From Artemisia argyi (taxonomy: Eukaryota > Streptophyta > Magnoliopsida > Asterales > Asteraceae): a DNA stretch of 64,000 nucleotides. Shown here piece after piece: positions 1 through 9,613 of the stretch (within the stretch, counting starts at the first letter, position 1; each line of letters opens with the position of its first letter). Under the pieces are notes generated by a model, which was not told where the DNA came from, did not search any database, and saw nothing but the letters and a program-made list of their open reading frames with translations. A program made the position numbers and the translations under genes. Location: NCBI GenBank assembly GCA_030686995.1, contig CM060702.1, positions 68,636,440 through 68,700,439 of the forward strand. Direction: 5' to 3'.

Positions 1-1139
1 TAGCTCCTGGACAAGAGAACAAAGTTTGCAGGCTTGTTAAGTCATTATATGGCTTAAAGCAAGCTCCCAAACAGTGGCATCAAAAATTTGACCACGCCAT
101 GCTAGAGAGTGGATTCAAAATTAATGAATGCGACAAGTGTGTTTATGTAAAAGACACAAGTAGTGGATATGTAATCTTGTGTTTATATGTTGATGATATG
201 CTTATCGTTGGCAGTAACGACAAGATGATCAAATCTACTAAAGACATGTTGAAATCTAAGTTTGACATGAAGGATATGGGTTTGGCTGATGTGATCCTTG
301 GAATAAAGATCATACGAACTCAAAATGGACTTGTGTTGAGTCAAGCACATTATGTTGACAAAATTCTGGCTACTCATAATGCGGGGGATTCCGGCCTAGC
401 TAGAACTCCAATTGACACCAGCAAGCATCTATCTAAAAATAGAGGCGCAGGTGTTGCCCAATTAGAGTATTCAAGAATTATTGGCATGTTAATGTACTTG
501 ATGACAAGTACCCGACCTGACTTAGCATATGCTGTTAGCAGGCTAAGTAGGTATACTAGTAATCCAAGTTATGCACATTGGGGAGCTATGACTAGGGTAC
601 TTCATTATTTGAGATACAGTCGCGATTATGGACTGCATTATGAAAGATATCCAGCTGTTATCGAAGGATACAGTGATGCAAATTGGATATCTGACATACA
701 CGATTCTAGATCAACTAGTGGATATGTGTTTACACTAGGAGGAGCGGCTATATCTTGGAAGTCTTCCAAGCAAACTGTTATAGCTAAGTCCACGATGGAA
801 TCAGAATTTATCGCGTTAGATAAATGCGGACAAGAGGCGGAATGGCTACGTCAATTCGTAGAGGACATACCAAGGTGGCCTAAACCGGTAACGGCCATTA
901 GTATACATTGTGATAGTCAATCGGCAATTGGCAGAGCTCATAGCATAATGTATAATGGAAAGTCCAGACATATCCGTCGTCGACATAATTCGATACGACA
1001 ACTACTCTCAACAGGAGTTATCTCAATTGACTATGTGCCGTCAAAGGATAACATCGCGGATCCGCTTACGAAAGGCTTAAGCAGAGAGTTAGTTAGTAAG
1101 TCGTCTAAAGGAATGGGACTAAAGCCCTTGAAGGAATGA
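1..1139 (+). CDS. Ty1/copia polyprotein, C-terminal reverse transcriptase and RNase H (partial)
   Basis: This is the 3' part of a copia pol gene entering from the left edge; the frame is open from base 3 and ends with TGA at 1137-1139. The first residues ([18 protein letters not shown]) are a classic copia RT block. The RT catalytic box [11 protein letters not shown] follows at about residues 30-40 of the part starting at the first ATG (99). RNase H follows with [20 protein letters not shown] and the STMESE motif. The tail [13 protein letters not shown] then [15 protein letters not shown] is the usual copia C-terminus. The enzyme copies element RNA into DNA in cytoplasmic particles. No internal stop is visible, so this may be a young copy; gag, protease and integrase lie outside the window. 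The ATG at 99 is internal, not a real start. Confidence 0.95.
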   Translation, partial: APGQENKVCRLVKSLYGLKQAPKQWHQKFDHAMLESGFKINECDKCVYVKDTSSGYVILCLYVDDMLIVGSNDKMIKSTKDMLKSKFDMKDMGLADVILGIKIIRTQNGLVLSQAHYVDKILATHNAGDSGLARTPIDTSKHLSKNRGAGVAQLEYSRIIGMLMYLMTSTRPDLAYAVSRLSRYTSNPSYAHWGAMTRVLHYLRYSRDYGLHYERYPAVIEGYSDANWISDIHDSRSTSGYVFTLGGAAISWKSSKQTVIAKSTMESEFIALDKCGQEAEWLRQFVEDIPRWPKPVTAISIHCDSQSAIGRAHSIMYNGKSRHIRRRHNSIRQLLSTGVISIDYVPSKDNIADPLTKGLSRELVSKSSKGMGLKPLKE

Positions 1140-1741
1140 GTTTCTATGAAGGAAAACCTAACCCAGTTGACTGGAGGTCCCAAGATCTGGGTTCAATAGG
1201 ACAACCTAATCATAGAAATGTGGGGGAAGTCACGTCAATGTGGGGGAGTTACTAAATATTGTAACTTCCTAGTCCATTCCTATAACAAATGTGACTTTTG
1301 AGAGGTTAAACATATGGCTTTTTATGATTCAGGATGAAATCATAAAGCATAATGGTTCAAGATGAAATCACAAACATGTGTTTTTAATGATTCAAGATGA
1401 AATCACCTATGTGAGAGAGAAGTGGGGTCGCTTCGAAGGGAATTGTGGGGGCGCAATTCCTAAGAGCTCTTGCAGAACCAGGCTAGTATTCATGACCATA
1501 ACGAATACGACTATGAGGACTTGACAAGGTCAGGGAGAGTCTTGTGTGAGTATGTATTGTCGTCTACGTAAACAGATGTTGAGTTCAAGGACATCGCGTC
1601 TACTCAGATCTAGGAGACTAAGTGCATCTCATAAGGGAAGGTTCAAAAGGTCACACCTACCTATCCTATGCAAGACTTAACCGCAGAAATTTCGCGGAAA
1701 TTTTCGTGTGTTTTCGACCGATCTCCATTCATGTGGGGGAT
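1140..1741 (+). other. Copia spacer between pol stop and 3' LTR
   Basis: Non-coding. It contains G-rich, PPT-like tracts (1221-1226 and 1239-1247) and three degenerate copies of a short unit resembling ATGATTCAAGATGAAATCA between about 1323 and 1407. The true PPT abuts the LTR at 1731-1740. No other gene is seen. Confidence 0.7.
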
Positions 1742-2765
1742 TGTTGGAAAAATGGTTTTGCAAAATGAGTTTTTGCAAAGTTTGGACATAATTTTATATA
1801 TGTATATGTTATATATATTAGTGTTTATTGGGGGCGTTGTGTTCTCCTCCAAGAGAGCTTCGTAACAAGCTAAAGTATGTCCAAAATAGAGCTAAGATGA
1901 ATGAGATATCGTGTCTCAAAGTGGGACACTTGAAACACAAAATTTGGAAACAAAAAACATATCCCACATCGCTTAGTGAAGGAAGTGGAAACTAGTTTAT
2001 AAGGTAATCCTTGTACTAGCTTTCAAATTCCTTTAGGTGAGCTATGCTCCTACTCCTACGTGCGCGCGCGCAGGGGGGGTGCAGATTGTGGGATTTCTGG
2101 ACCAAAATGAGTTCGAAGCTACTGAACTCATGCGAGCCCGCGCGACCTGCGGACACGAATGCAGCTCCGAAGCCTCGCATACATGCGTATATTTTTGCTG
2201 ATTCGTAATCCAGTTTCCAAATTCAGATCCTGTAAATCTATTTGAGGAATAGATTTAGACTTTGTGAATAAGTTACAGAATATTTTTGTGTGAATAAAAA
2301 GATATTAAAAAATCGTGTTATTGTATTAACAGATTTGCAAATTGTTTATTATCAGTCAAATATTTTATCTTGGAGCCCAAGATAGGTTTTGGCTATATAT
2401 AATAAACGTTTTGTTCATTCAGTTTGACACACAGAAAACGTAGCTCTTACCAGACGATTTCCAGCAGCTCTTCGGTCAGAAGCACACAAGGTTTTCGAGA
2501 TCTTTCAGGCAAGTAAGTCAAGTCCGGCTGTGCAACAGCTTAGTACGTTGTACCCTGGGAAACAGACGGCGAATCTGTTTTAAGGGAATCGTGTCTAACA
2601 CGAGCCTCGTGCATCTACTGCTTTCATTTAATTTACGTTAAAATAGTGTCTGTCTTCTGCTTCTACTCCATTCTGTCTGTATTTATTTTCTGTTATTTAC
2701 ATTCTGTTAATTTTATTATTTATTGTAATCTGATTTATTAATAAAAGTGTACACCGTTTCCCACA
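1742..2765 (+). repeat. 3' LTR of the copia element
   Basis: Starts TGTTGGAAAA directly after the polypurine tract and ends CCCACA where ARF-flank homology resumes; length 1024 bp. It has a GC-rich stretch near 2060-2160 and a strong TATA box near 2393. Confidence 0.85.
2393..2405 (+). promoter_or_regulatory. TATA box in copia LTR
   Basis: CTATATATAATAA lies in the distal LTR. Transcription would start roughly 30 bp downstream, at the start of the R region. Position and sequence are typical; activity is inferred. Confidence 0.6.
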
Positions 2766-3019
2766 AAATCATCGTTTCACTATAAACAAATAATTGATAC
2801 ACTTTGTTTTTTATTCAATACAGTACAATTGTATCGAAAAACAGACAAGTTTTGTCTGTATATTACATAAAATTGTATTACAGAAATATGAACATACAGA
2901 TGCCAATAAGAAATCTAATGGAAATGAGCATTCGCCAATAAGAAATCACGCGTTACCTCTCAACTTGGATAAAACGCTAGCAATACTTGTCTGTATATCC
3001 GATATTCTGCGAACTCCTT
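2766..3019 (-). other. 3' UTR and downstream flank of ARF-A
   Basis: Aligns by eye with 13140-13368 (ARF-B), about 20040-20242 (ARF-C) and 34740-34929 (ARF-D), sharing blocks such as the sequence around TATTACAGAAATA. It is therefore the 3' UTR or terminator region of the ancestral ARF gene. No separate gene. Confidence 0.6.
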
Positions 3020-6000
3020 TTAAGCCTGAAATTTGGGAAAAAGCAAACTTGTCTGTATCTTGGAAAATTAAATCAGTTTAGTTTTTGTCAACTTTTTAAT
3101 TTAAGGACCTATTTGCTTATTTGTAGCACTGATTTGGATTCATAAGATTGCTAGTTTTGTCTACAACATCAAGTGAATTATGTGAATTGTAGTCATTTGA
3201 CTTAGGAAATGTACCCCTATCCATACATTTCCCTAGTTCCCTTTATAGATATAGCAACTTTATAGTCAAGTTTGTTCATACGTCGAAAAAACACTAAGAA
3301 CAGTTTACAAGCTTAATGCTTGTGATATATGGTGGGATAATGGCCAAGTTGATTATCAATGAGAACATACTATGATTTCACAGAAAAGTCCTTATATCCA
3401 TGGCAAGCAAAAAAGAAATTTTACAATCTTTTTTGTCATAGGCTTACGCAAACAATACTATGACTTCAATTATCTATTCATTGGTTTACCTTGTTAGCAA
3501 TGCTGTTAAAAAGCCAGTCCAGTCCCTCGTATAAACCTTCACCAGAGGTGGCACACGTGCTTTGGATATGCCTGATACACACCATATAATAATACATCAG
3601 CATCCACATGACAGTGCAGGTTGTGCATGTGTATATATTAAAGGAAATAATTTCCAATTCTGCAGGCTTCTACTTGGGTTATGTTTTATGACTAACTTAA
3701 ACAAGTGAAAGATTCAAAATTAATGAAAAACAAGTTTTGTAAAATGGAAACAGTTTAAGCCGGTCAAACCGGTCAAATATTGCCCAAAATAAAGTTACTT
3801 TAACCTCCACTGTTTATAGTTATCGTAGACAAAACGTGTTTGGGTACTATACCCACTGTTTCGATCCCTACAAAAACTCATTGTTACCCGGCCTACCTAT
3901 TTTGCTACCTGAAGTATGTATGTGCGCACATATGACTAAGTAATGTTGTTGGAGAAAGTTACCAGTGTCGTTGTTGGAAAGACTGCAGGTCAAGCTTTTC
4001 AGTGATCTCTGTAACAGTCATGGAGTTTGGAAGATCTTGCTTGTTGGCAAAAACAAGAAAAGGTAGATCTCTTAATTGATCCTGTAACGTACCAATTTAA
4101 ATTACAGCGTCAAAAAGTAAATCAAATTCTCATCATAAATTACTTGACAGATATCTGAGACTCAAAATACCTCATTAAGCATCTTGTGTAGTTCATATCT
4201 GGTATCAACAATACGATCACGATCATTACTGTCTACCACAAAGATAAGACCTTCTTTGTTATTCGAGTAGTAGTGCTTCCACACAGAGTCCATACGGTTT
4301 TTACTCTGTAAACAACTAAAATCAAAATTTGAAGAAGATAGCGACTGATCATCGACGCGACAGATAAGGGACGTAGTTATTAGACTTTCTAAGTTGCAAG
4401 CCACCAAATATTTATGAAGCTAGTGACTGATCAAGTTGATGATATGACTTCAAGAAATAGTATCCAATGCAAGAAAATGTGTCGTGTAATATTATGTGCA
4501 TGCATTGACCTTGCTGATAACTGAAGCTCTCTATTAGCGAAACATGGTACGAGATTTACATGGCTGAAACAACCAAATGATGGCATGAGCGAGTTGACAA
4601 TAACCGAATAATTGTCTGAAAATGCAACTAACTTGCTACTTTTTCGAGTGTTGTTTAGCCAACATTTTTTCTTTTGTAATTATATACCCAAACTTTCGAA
4701 TTTCGACACTTGTGTATATTTTGTTCATGTACAATGACCATTTTACCCCTCGATGTATATAGAGTGTTTAAAAAACGTTGGGATAAAATGGTCATAAAAT
4801 ACACAAAATGTCAAAATTCATAAGTTTAGGTATATAACGGCCAAAAAGAAAATAAAAAAAATCTACATACAACTCGAAAAAATGACAAGGTATTTACGTT
4901 TGGCAATCATCCCTAACTTCAAGAAAGAGTTCTTCTCCTTAGCCCAAATAACGACTTTTAATGGTAACTTCACGGAAAATTATGTCCCCTTAGATCATAT
5001 TTCTATATGAACAATAACAATTCATATACAGCTATGACATGTAGCATTTGGCTAAGACTTTCAAGAATTCACACAGAATACTTCCATTAATGAGTTATAT
5101 GCTGACATTAACTACCTTAAGAAAATGGGATTGGTAAATGCTCAACCTAAAGATGTTCTAAACCCCGTATTAAATGATACTAATGGATGAGCATGATGTG
5201 AATGAAAAAGATTGCGAGTGAAGGTGATGAAATTGGAAAGTACTACGTATATGGTTAGTGTTTTCGCCAAACAAGGAAAATACAAAAGATATTAAATGGG
5301 TAAGAGGAAGGGCTTGTTTGGAATCTATTTAAGGAATTAAGAACCAAATACTAAAGAATGTTTTGGCGAGGGATGAAATTTTCGGATTAGAATCCTCTCA
5401 ACTTGAGTCAAACATGATACATGTTCATCAATTACAAATAAATTAAATGCATACGACCTTTTCATTTTGATAAAAATCAATGACCCACTTGTTCATTTCC
5501 ACTCACAACAAACTCAACATGATCAATCATGTTTCACCACAACTTGAGAGTATTCTAATCCAAAATTTTCATATTAATTAAGGAGCAATCTGCCATGTTT
5601 TTTTTTCTTTTCTTTTCAAGATCATGTTACTCGGCCAGTCTTGCATATAACTAACACATTGACACAATATATGTCTTTTGATGGTTTCGTGATGCAAGTG
5701 ATCAAGCTAGACTCAGGAGATCAGTAATCACATACTCCGTATATTAGTTGCTGAGAACATTACCTGATAACCAATATCCCATATGACGAAGTTGATGTTC
5801 TTGTATTCAACAGTTTCAATATTACATCCTGCAGACGCACGATTAAGGCATGAAATATAAAAAATATAACTTCAAGCTCTCTTAAAAAAAATATTAAATT
5901 CTTAGACCAAACTTGTAGCCTAACGATATCATGGTGATGGGATTTCCTAAAATTTTGCGCATATTTGAAGTGAAAACTTATTATAGGTAGGAGGGAGTAT

Positions 6001-6793
6001 TTTTCTACAACTAAACAAAGCCTTAAGGAACCCTTCTTAAAATAAGCACAAAGGTTTAATTTATAGATAACCGCAACTAAAAACAACTTGAAAGATGAAA
6101 AATTAATTGACAATATTCATTACCCCCACTAATAACGAATAGGCCAAACCCAAATTGGTTTCATTAGTATTTTTAGACTTGAGCTAGTAAATTCTTGAGA
6201 GAGACTAATGGAGATATGTGTGCTTACCTACAATTCTATATATCATTATTTAGACGATTGAATAACCGCCTAGCTAAAAATTTTGCGCATATTTGAAGTG
6301 AAAACTTATTATAGGTAGGAGGGAGTATTTTTCTACAACTAAACAAAGCCTTAAGGAACCCTTCTTAAAATAAGCACAAAGGTTTAATTTATAGATAACC
6401 GCAACTAAAAACAACTTGAAAGATGAAAAATTAATTGACAATATTCATTACCCCCACTAATAACGAATAGGCCAAACCCAAATTGGTTTCATTAGTATTT
6501 TTAGACTTGAGCTAGTAAATTCTTGAGAGAGACTAATGGAGATATGTGTGCTTACCTACAATTCTATATATCATTATTTAGACGATTGAATAACCGCCTA
6601 GCTAAAAGTTACGCTTGTAATAGGAAGGAAAAGAGGGAATACCAATAGTTGCCATAGCGGGGACAACTTTCCCCAACTTATTAAGCTTGTACAAGATTGT
6701 GGTTTTACCAGCTGCGTCAGGACCAACCATCACAATGCTGATTTCTTTGTTAGGGAACACCAGACTCAATAGCTTTGTAAAAGACAGCCCCAT
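3020..6793 (-). CDS. ARF-A: divergent ADP-ribosylation factor-like GTPase, six exons, possibly a pseudogene
   Basis: Coding exons (minus): 6793-6643, 5828-5764, 4305-4171, 4081-3963, 3571-3490, 3025-3020. All introns are GT-AG and the spliced frame is open for 185 residues. ARFs are myristoylated Golgi and endosome GTPases that recruit coat proteins. Seen here: MGLSF start with Gly2 for myristoylation, P-loop GPDAAGKT, the switch I Thr, NKQD and TCAT guanine-binding motifs. Odd points: one extra Asn in exon 1 (YKLNKLGK); exon 2 is 6 nt short, so switch II reads DIGYQ with the DK pair missing and Gly70 changed to Tyr; exon 3 is five codons longer than canonical; Phe51 is Cys. The first-intron donor GTATTC is weak. 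Gly70 contacts the GTP gamma-phosphate in ARF1, so normal cycling is unlikely. It could be a recent pseudogene or a protein with a new role. Confidence 0.8.
5952..6607. repeat. 328-bp tandem direct duplication in ARF-A intron 1
   Basis: Unit 5952-6279 is repeated at 6280-6607 with an offset of exactly 328 bp and no difference that I can see. It contains the tail of a Stowaway-like MITE (AGGAGGGAGTA) and runs to just before exon 1. ARF-B has one copy of the corresponding sequence. It is either a very recent tandem duplication or an assembly error. Confidence 0.9.
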
Positions 6794-7167
6794 CTCTGTA
6801 TCTAAAATAAAAATGAGCCAGGAAATGTTAATACTGATTTAAATGTACTTAACAGATTGGTAAAAGACTATTTCCTCTCAACTCTCAAGAGGAACAAATC
6901 AATTAAAAGTCTCAGCCTAAAATATCAACATGTGGCGACTATGATTACAACACATTGCCAAGCAAAAACACAATATGGATCTTTCAGGTGGTTAAACACA
7001 TTATTATGCAAAGATAAGGAACCATGTAGTCAAGAAAAAGTATAAAATCTATCCAAGTGACAATGTGTTTCCTATATGATCTGTAAAAGCAAAGTAAAAC
7101 AAAGTATATATATCCAATGACAGCTTTATACATAATGCATGCAAAGAATAGAATTTATGAGACATAC

Positions 7168-7262
7168 GATCGTTCAACCGCCGGAAATTCGAATAAGATT
7201 GAATGAAACTGGGAGCCGTCGATCACTACCACCAAAATGTGGTGGCGATCAAATGGACAGTT
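7168..7262 (-). other. 5' UTR exon of ARF-A (approximate upstream end)
   Basis: Conserved with the upstream exons of the other three copies (blocks CGCCGG and GGGAGCCGTCGATCA on the plus strand). On the minus strand it ends with donor CGATC|GTATGT at 7168. The acceptor is probably TTTTAG just before ATACAGAG-ATG at exon 1. The transcription start is not fixed. Confidence 0.6.
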
Positions 7263-8366
7263 TTTATTTGAAATAACGGGTGCTATTTTTAAAAAAGGGA
7301 CGACGACTTTAGAACCGTTTGACTTTTGAAATGAATAATGCAACTGGAATCTTTGAATTTTGCTAATATAACAGTGACCCCTTTCTCTTTGTTTTATTGC
7401 AACTAGACCCTCTACTTTTCAGATGGCAATTTATGACTCGGTAGGCAACAATCGAGTCAAGCCAACCGCAACCGCGACAGGTCTTGAGCCTCGGATTGAA
7501 AACTATAAGGTAGGCTCAAACTCGGTTTGATAGATCGATGAGCGTCAGTCATCCATGCTTGAACTCGGCTAAAGCTTGAATTTATATATAAACATTATAT
7601 TCGATAGCCAAACTTATCATATCAATATATTCAATAAAATATGTAATAAGTTGAACAGCAAAGAACTAATCGGTCATCGCCTCATAGACAACTACGAAAA
7701 ATACAAAGTATTTGAGAGCACCAGGGTTTAAAATATCTTTCAAAAATAATATCTAATTATTATACTAATAGTCATTTAGCCGCTAGGTTGTTTATATAAA
7801 TATGTATAAAAATAGTATATGTGTACATAAAGGCTCGAAAACCTAGATAAAAGCTCGAGCTTGGTTCATAATGTGGTTTATTGGGCTAGGGTTCGAACTT
7901 GATATAAGCTCGACTCGATCGAGTTAAGCTTAAGCTTGAGTTGCTTGATAAATGTTTGACTCTCTTGCGGCCCTAGGCATGATTGACAAGAAGCATTTGA
8001 GAGCGTTTAGAGGTTAGCATTTAGCGTTTTGAAATAAAAACTACTTTCGCAACCAAAATTTATCTTTTCTAAACGCTACTTTTCAAATGCTACTTAAAGA
8101 AGCATTTAACGTTATTGTATTAGCTTTTTCGTCAATTTACACTTTATAGTTACATATAAAACTATGTTACGAAATACTTTTATAAGACAAAAAAACGTTG
8201 TTAACTGTTACTACTAGTTTTATCGAACATAAAAGAGCCATTGACCCCACAATTAATTAACGAAGTTAGAAAAAACCTCTGAAAAATTAACCTAGTCGAA
8301 GACTAAACAACATTTATTAATTAGTTAAAACTCAAAAGCAACTTCACTTTTACCTGATGGTTCTAA
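7263..8366. other. Intergenic, no gene recognised
   Basis: Upstream flank of ARF-A, then AT-rich sequence. At 7430-7980 are degenerate repeats of AAGCTCGA and CTCGAGC type, which look like an old TE remnant I cannot name. At about 7990-8120 are alternating forms of AGCATTT and AACGCTA that could be an old MITE. No coding region supported. Confidence 0.5.
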
Positions 8367-8476
8367 GGCTGGGCACAGTAAGGGGATTCAATCCCCTTAT
8401 TTTTCCTTGCCACGTCAGCTTTCTCTCTCCAGCGACCTGCAGACGATTCAGTGCCCCAGTAAGGGCGACCTAGTTC

Positions 8477-8526
<50 letters not shown>

Positions 8527-8653
8527 ACAAACTTAATAATTAAAACATTAATTTCATTAATAAAAATAAAACAGTACATAGATTGAAAACATAAACTTAA
8601 ACATTACATAACCTTCAATTATAATCCTAGCTTCAGTTGTAGTCCGGGTGATC

Positions 8654-8889
8654 TCAAGTCTGAGAGTTGTCGGAGCGGTAACCGTCGTCGTAAGGATCAA
8701 AGCTCGCCAACCTCTCTTCTTCTAACTGAGCTTCCAACCTGCTCAGCTCCCGCTCCTTCTCAGAGTTCCAGCCATCATCATCTACTGCCAAATTTTCCTC
8801 AAAACTTAGCTGAAAATTATCCAGACGAGGCAGCTGTTGTTGTTGCTCAACAACTCTTTGTGCAGATGAACTTGATGCACATTGCACAA

Positions 8890-8931
<42 letters not shown>

Positions 8932-9286
8932 GCTGCTGTTGTTGTTCAACCATAGCAGCTTCCACATTTTCTTCAAAGCTCCAACGAATCTTGTTTGTTT
9001 TTTGGGCATGTATCTTACTCACACAGCCACGCAATGCCTCAACAACGGCATGATCTTTACGAAATTCATCGTATAAAAACTGGTCGATCACATATTTTCT
9101 GTCGTCAGAAATGTGATCGCACTCTGTGTAGCGTGTTCTCATTCGTTGTTTGAGGGCCTTTGCCAGCTCAAACCTGCTAATAACTTCGGAAATAGCTTCT
9201 TGACGAGCCGTGTCGTCTTTCTCAGCTTGGTTTTTGACCCAATTTTGAAATTCTTCTACGGTATGAGGTAGTTTATTACACGTCAT
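8654..9286 (-). CDS. Polyglutamine protein of unknown function inside the Harbinger element
   Basis: 210 codons, the only gene in the element. I do not recognise the family. The N-terminal 100 residues look folded and alpha-helical and charged (EEFQNWVKNQAEKDD, then a basic KQRMRTRY stretch). A glutamine run of about 19 follows (from about residue 115; CAA/CAG repeat at about 8888-8945), then a serine patch, a second short QQQQ, and an acidic C-terminus ending DPYDDGYRSDNSQT. The motif SFEEN occurs twice, once on each side of the glutamine run (about residues 103 and 164). A TATA box sits about 65 bp upstream, so it has its own promoter. It is not the DDE transposase and I see no clear Myb/SANT tryptophan pattern expected of the second Harbinger protein. 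It may be a captured host gene or an accessory transposition protein. Confidence 0.65.
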
Positions 9287-9350
9287 TTTGAATTGAAATA
9301 AGTGTGAGATTTTGTTAATTGAAGTGTGTAAAATATATTGTGTTAATGTG

Positions 9351-9359
9351 GTATTTATA
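9351..9359 (-). promoter_or_regulatory. TATA box for the polyQ ORF
   Basis: Reads TATAAATAC on the minus strand, about 65 bp upstream of the ATG at 9286, within the Harbinger element. Confidence 0.65.
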
Positions 9360-9404
9360 GTGTTAATTTTTTATTTATTTTTTGAATGAAATGGCTAGTA
9401 GGTG

Positions 9405-9447
<43 letters not shown>

Positions 9448-9613
9448 AATCCAACGTAAACAATAAAGGGTACAAAAAAAATAAGAAAGTAATCGATCTA
9501 GTGCTCGACCGTTTGGAGTTTTTGTCGTGTGTCGACCGAATACCCACATAAGACTCGATCGATTAGAATCGATCGCATGAGTCGATCGTGTAACCCTTCT
9601 GTGCCCAGCCTAA

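Larger units (their letters stand above)
1..2765 (+). mobile_element. Ty1/copia LTR retrotransposon, 3' portion
   Basis: Plus-strand copia element cut by the window edge: pol C-terminus, about 600 bp of non-coding spacer, a polypurine tract (ATGTGGGGGA, 1731-1740) and a 3' LTR. The right boundary is supported by the paralogous ARF-B flank, which resumes homology (AATCGTTTCA-type sequence) just after 2768. The matching 5' end is not visible, so the target duplication (expected to match AAATC at 2766-2770) cannot be tested. Confidence 0.9.
8367..9610. mobile_element. PIF/Harbinger-like DNA transposon, 1244 bp, non-autonomous
   Basis: Terminal inverted repeats begin GGCTGGGCACAG on the left (8367) and read the same on the other strand from the right end (9610). 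The flanks are TAA at 8364-8366 and TAA at 9611-9613, the 3-bp TWA target duplication of the PIF/Harbinger superfamily. The interior has one minus-strand ORF and two long poly-T tracts (about 8479-8523 and 9408-9446). No DDE transposase is present, so mobilisation would need a partner. The first 40 bp also contain a small hairpin (AAGGGGATT then AATCCCCTT). Confidence 0.85.

Noticed and set aside
99..1139. The ORF as a complete stand-alone gene starting at 99
   Set aside because: The frame is open upstream to the window edge and encodes conserved RT residues before this ATG, so it is an internal methionine of a copia polyprotein.
4162..4407. ARF-A fragment starting MVACNLESL as an independent short protein
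   Set aside because: The first part is intron sequence read through the acceptor at 4306; only 4305-4171 is exon 3. The same applies to 14542-14754 in ARF-B.
8882..9076. Plus-strand polyleucine ORF
   Set aside because: It is the antisense of the glutamine codon repeat in the Harbinger ORF.
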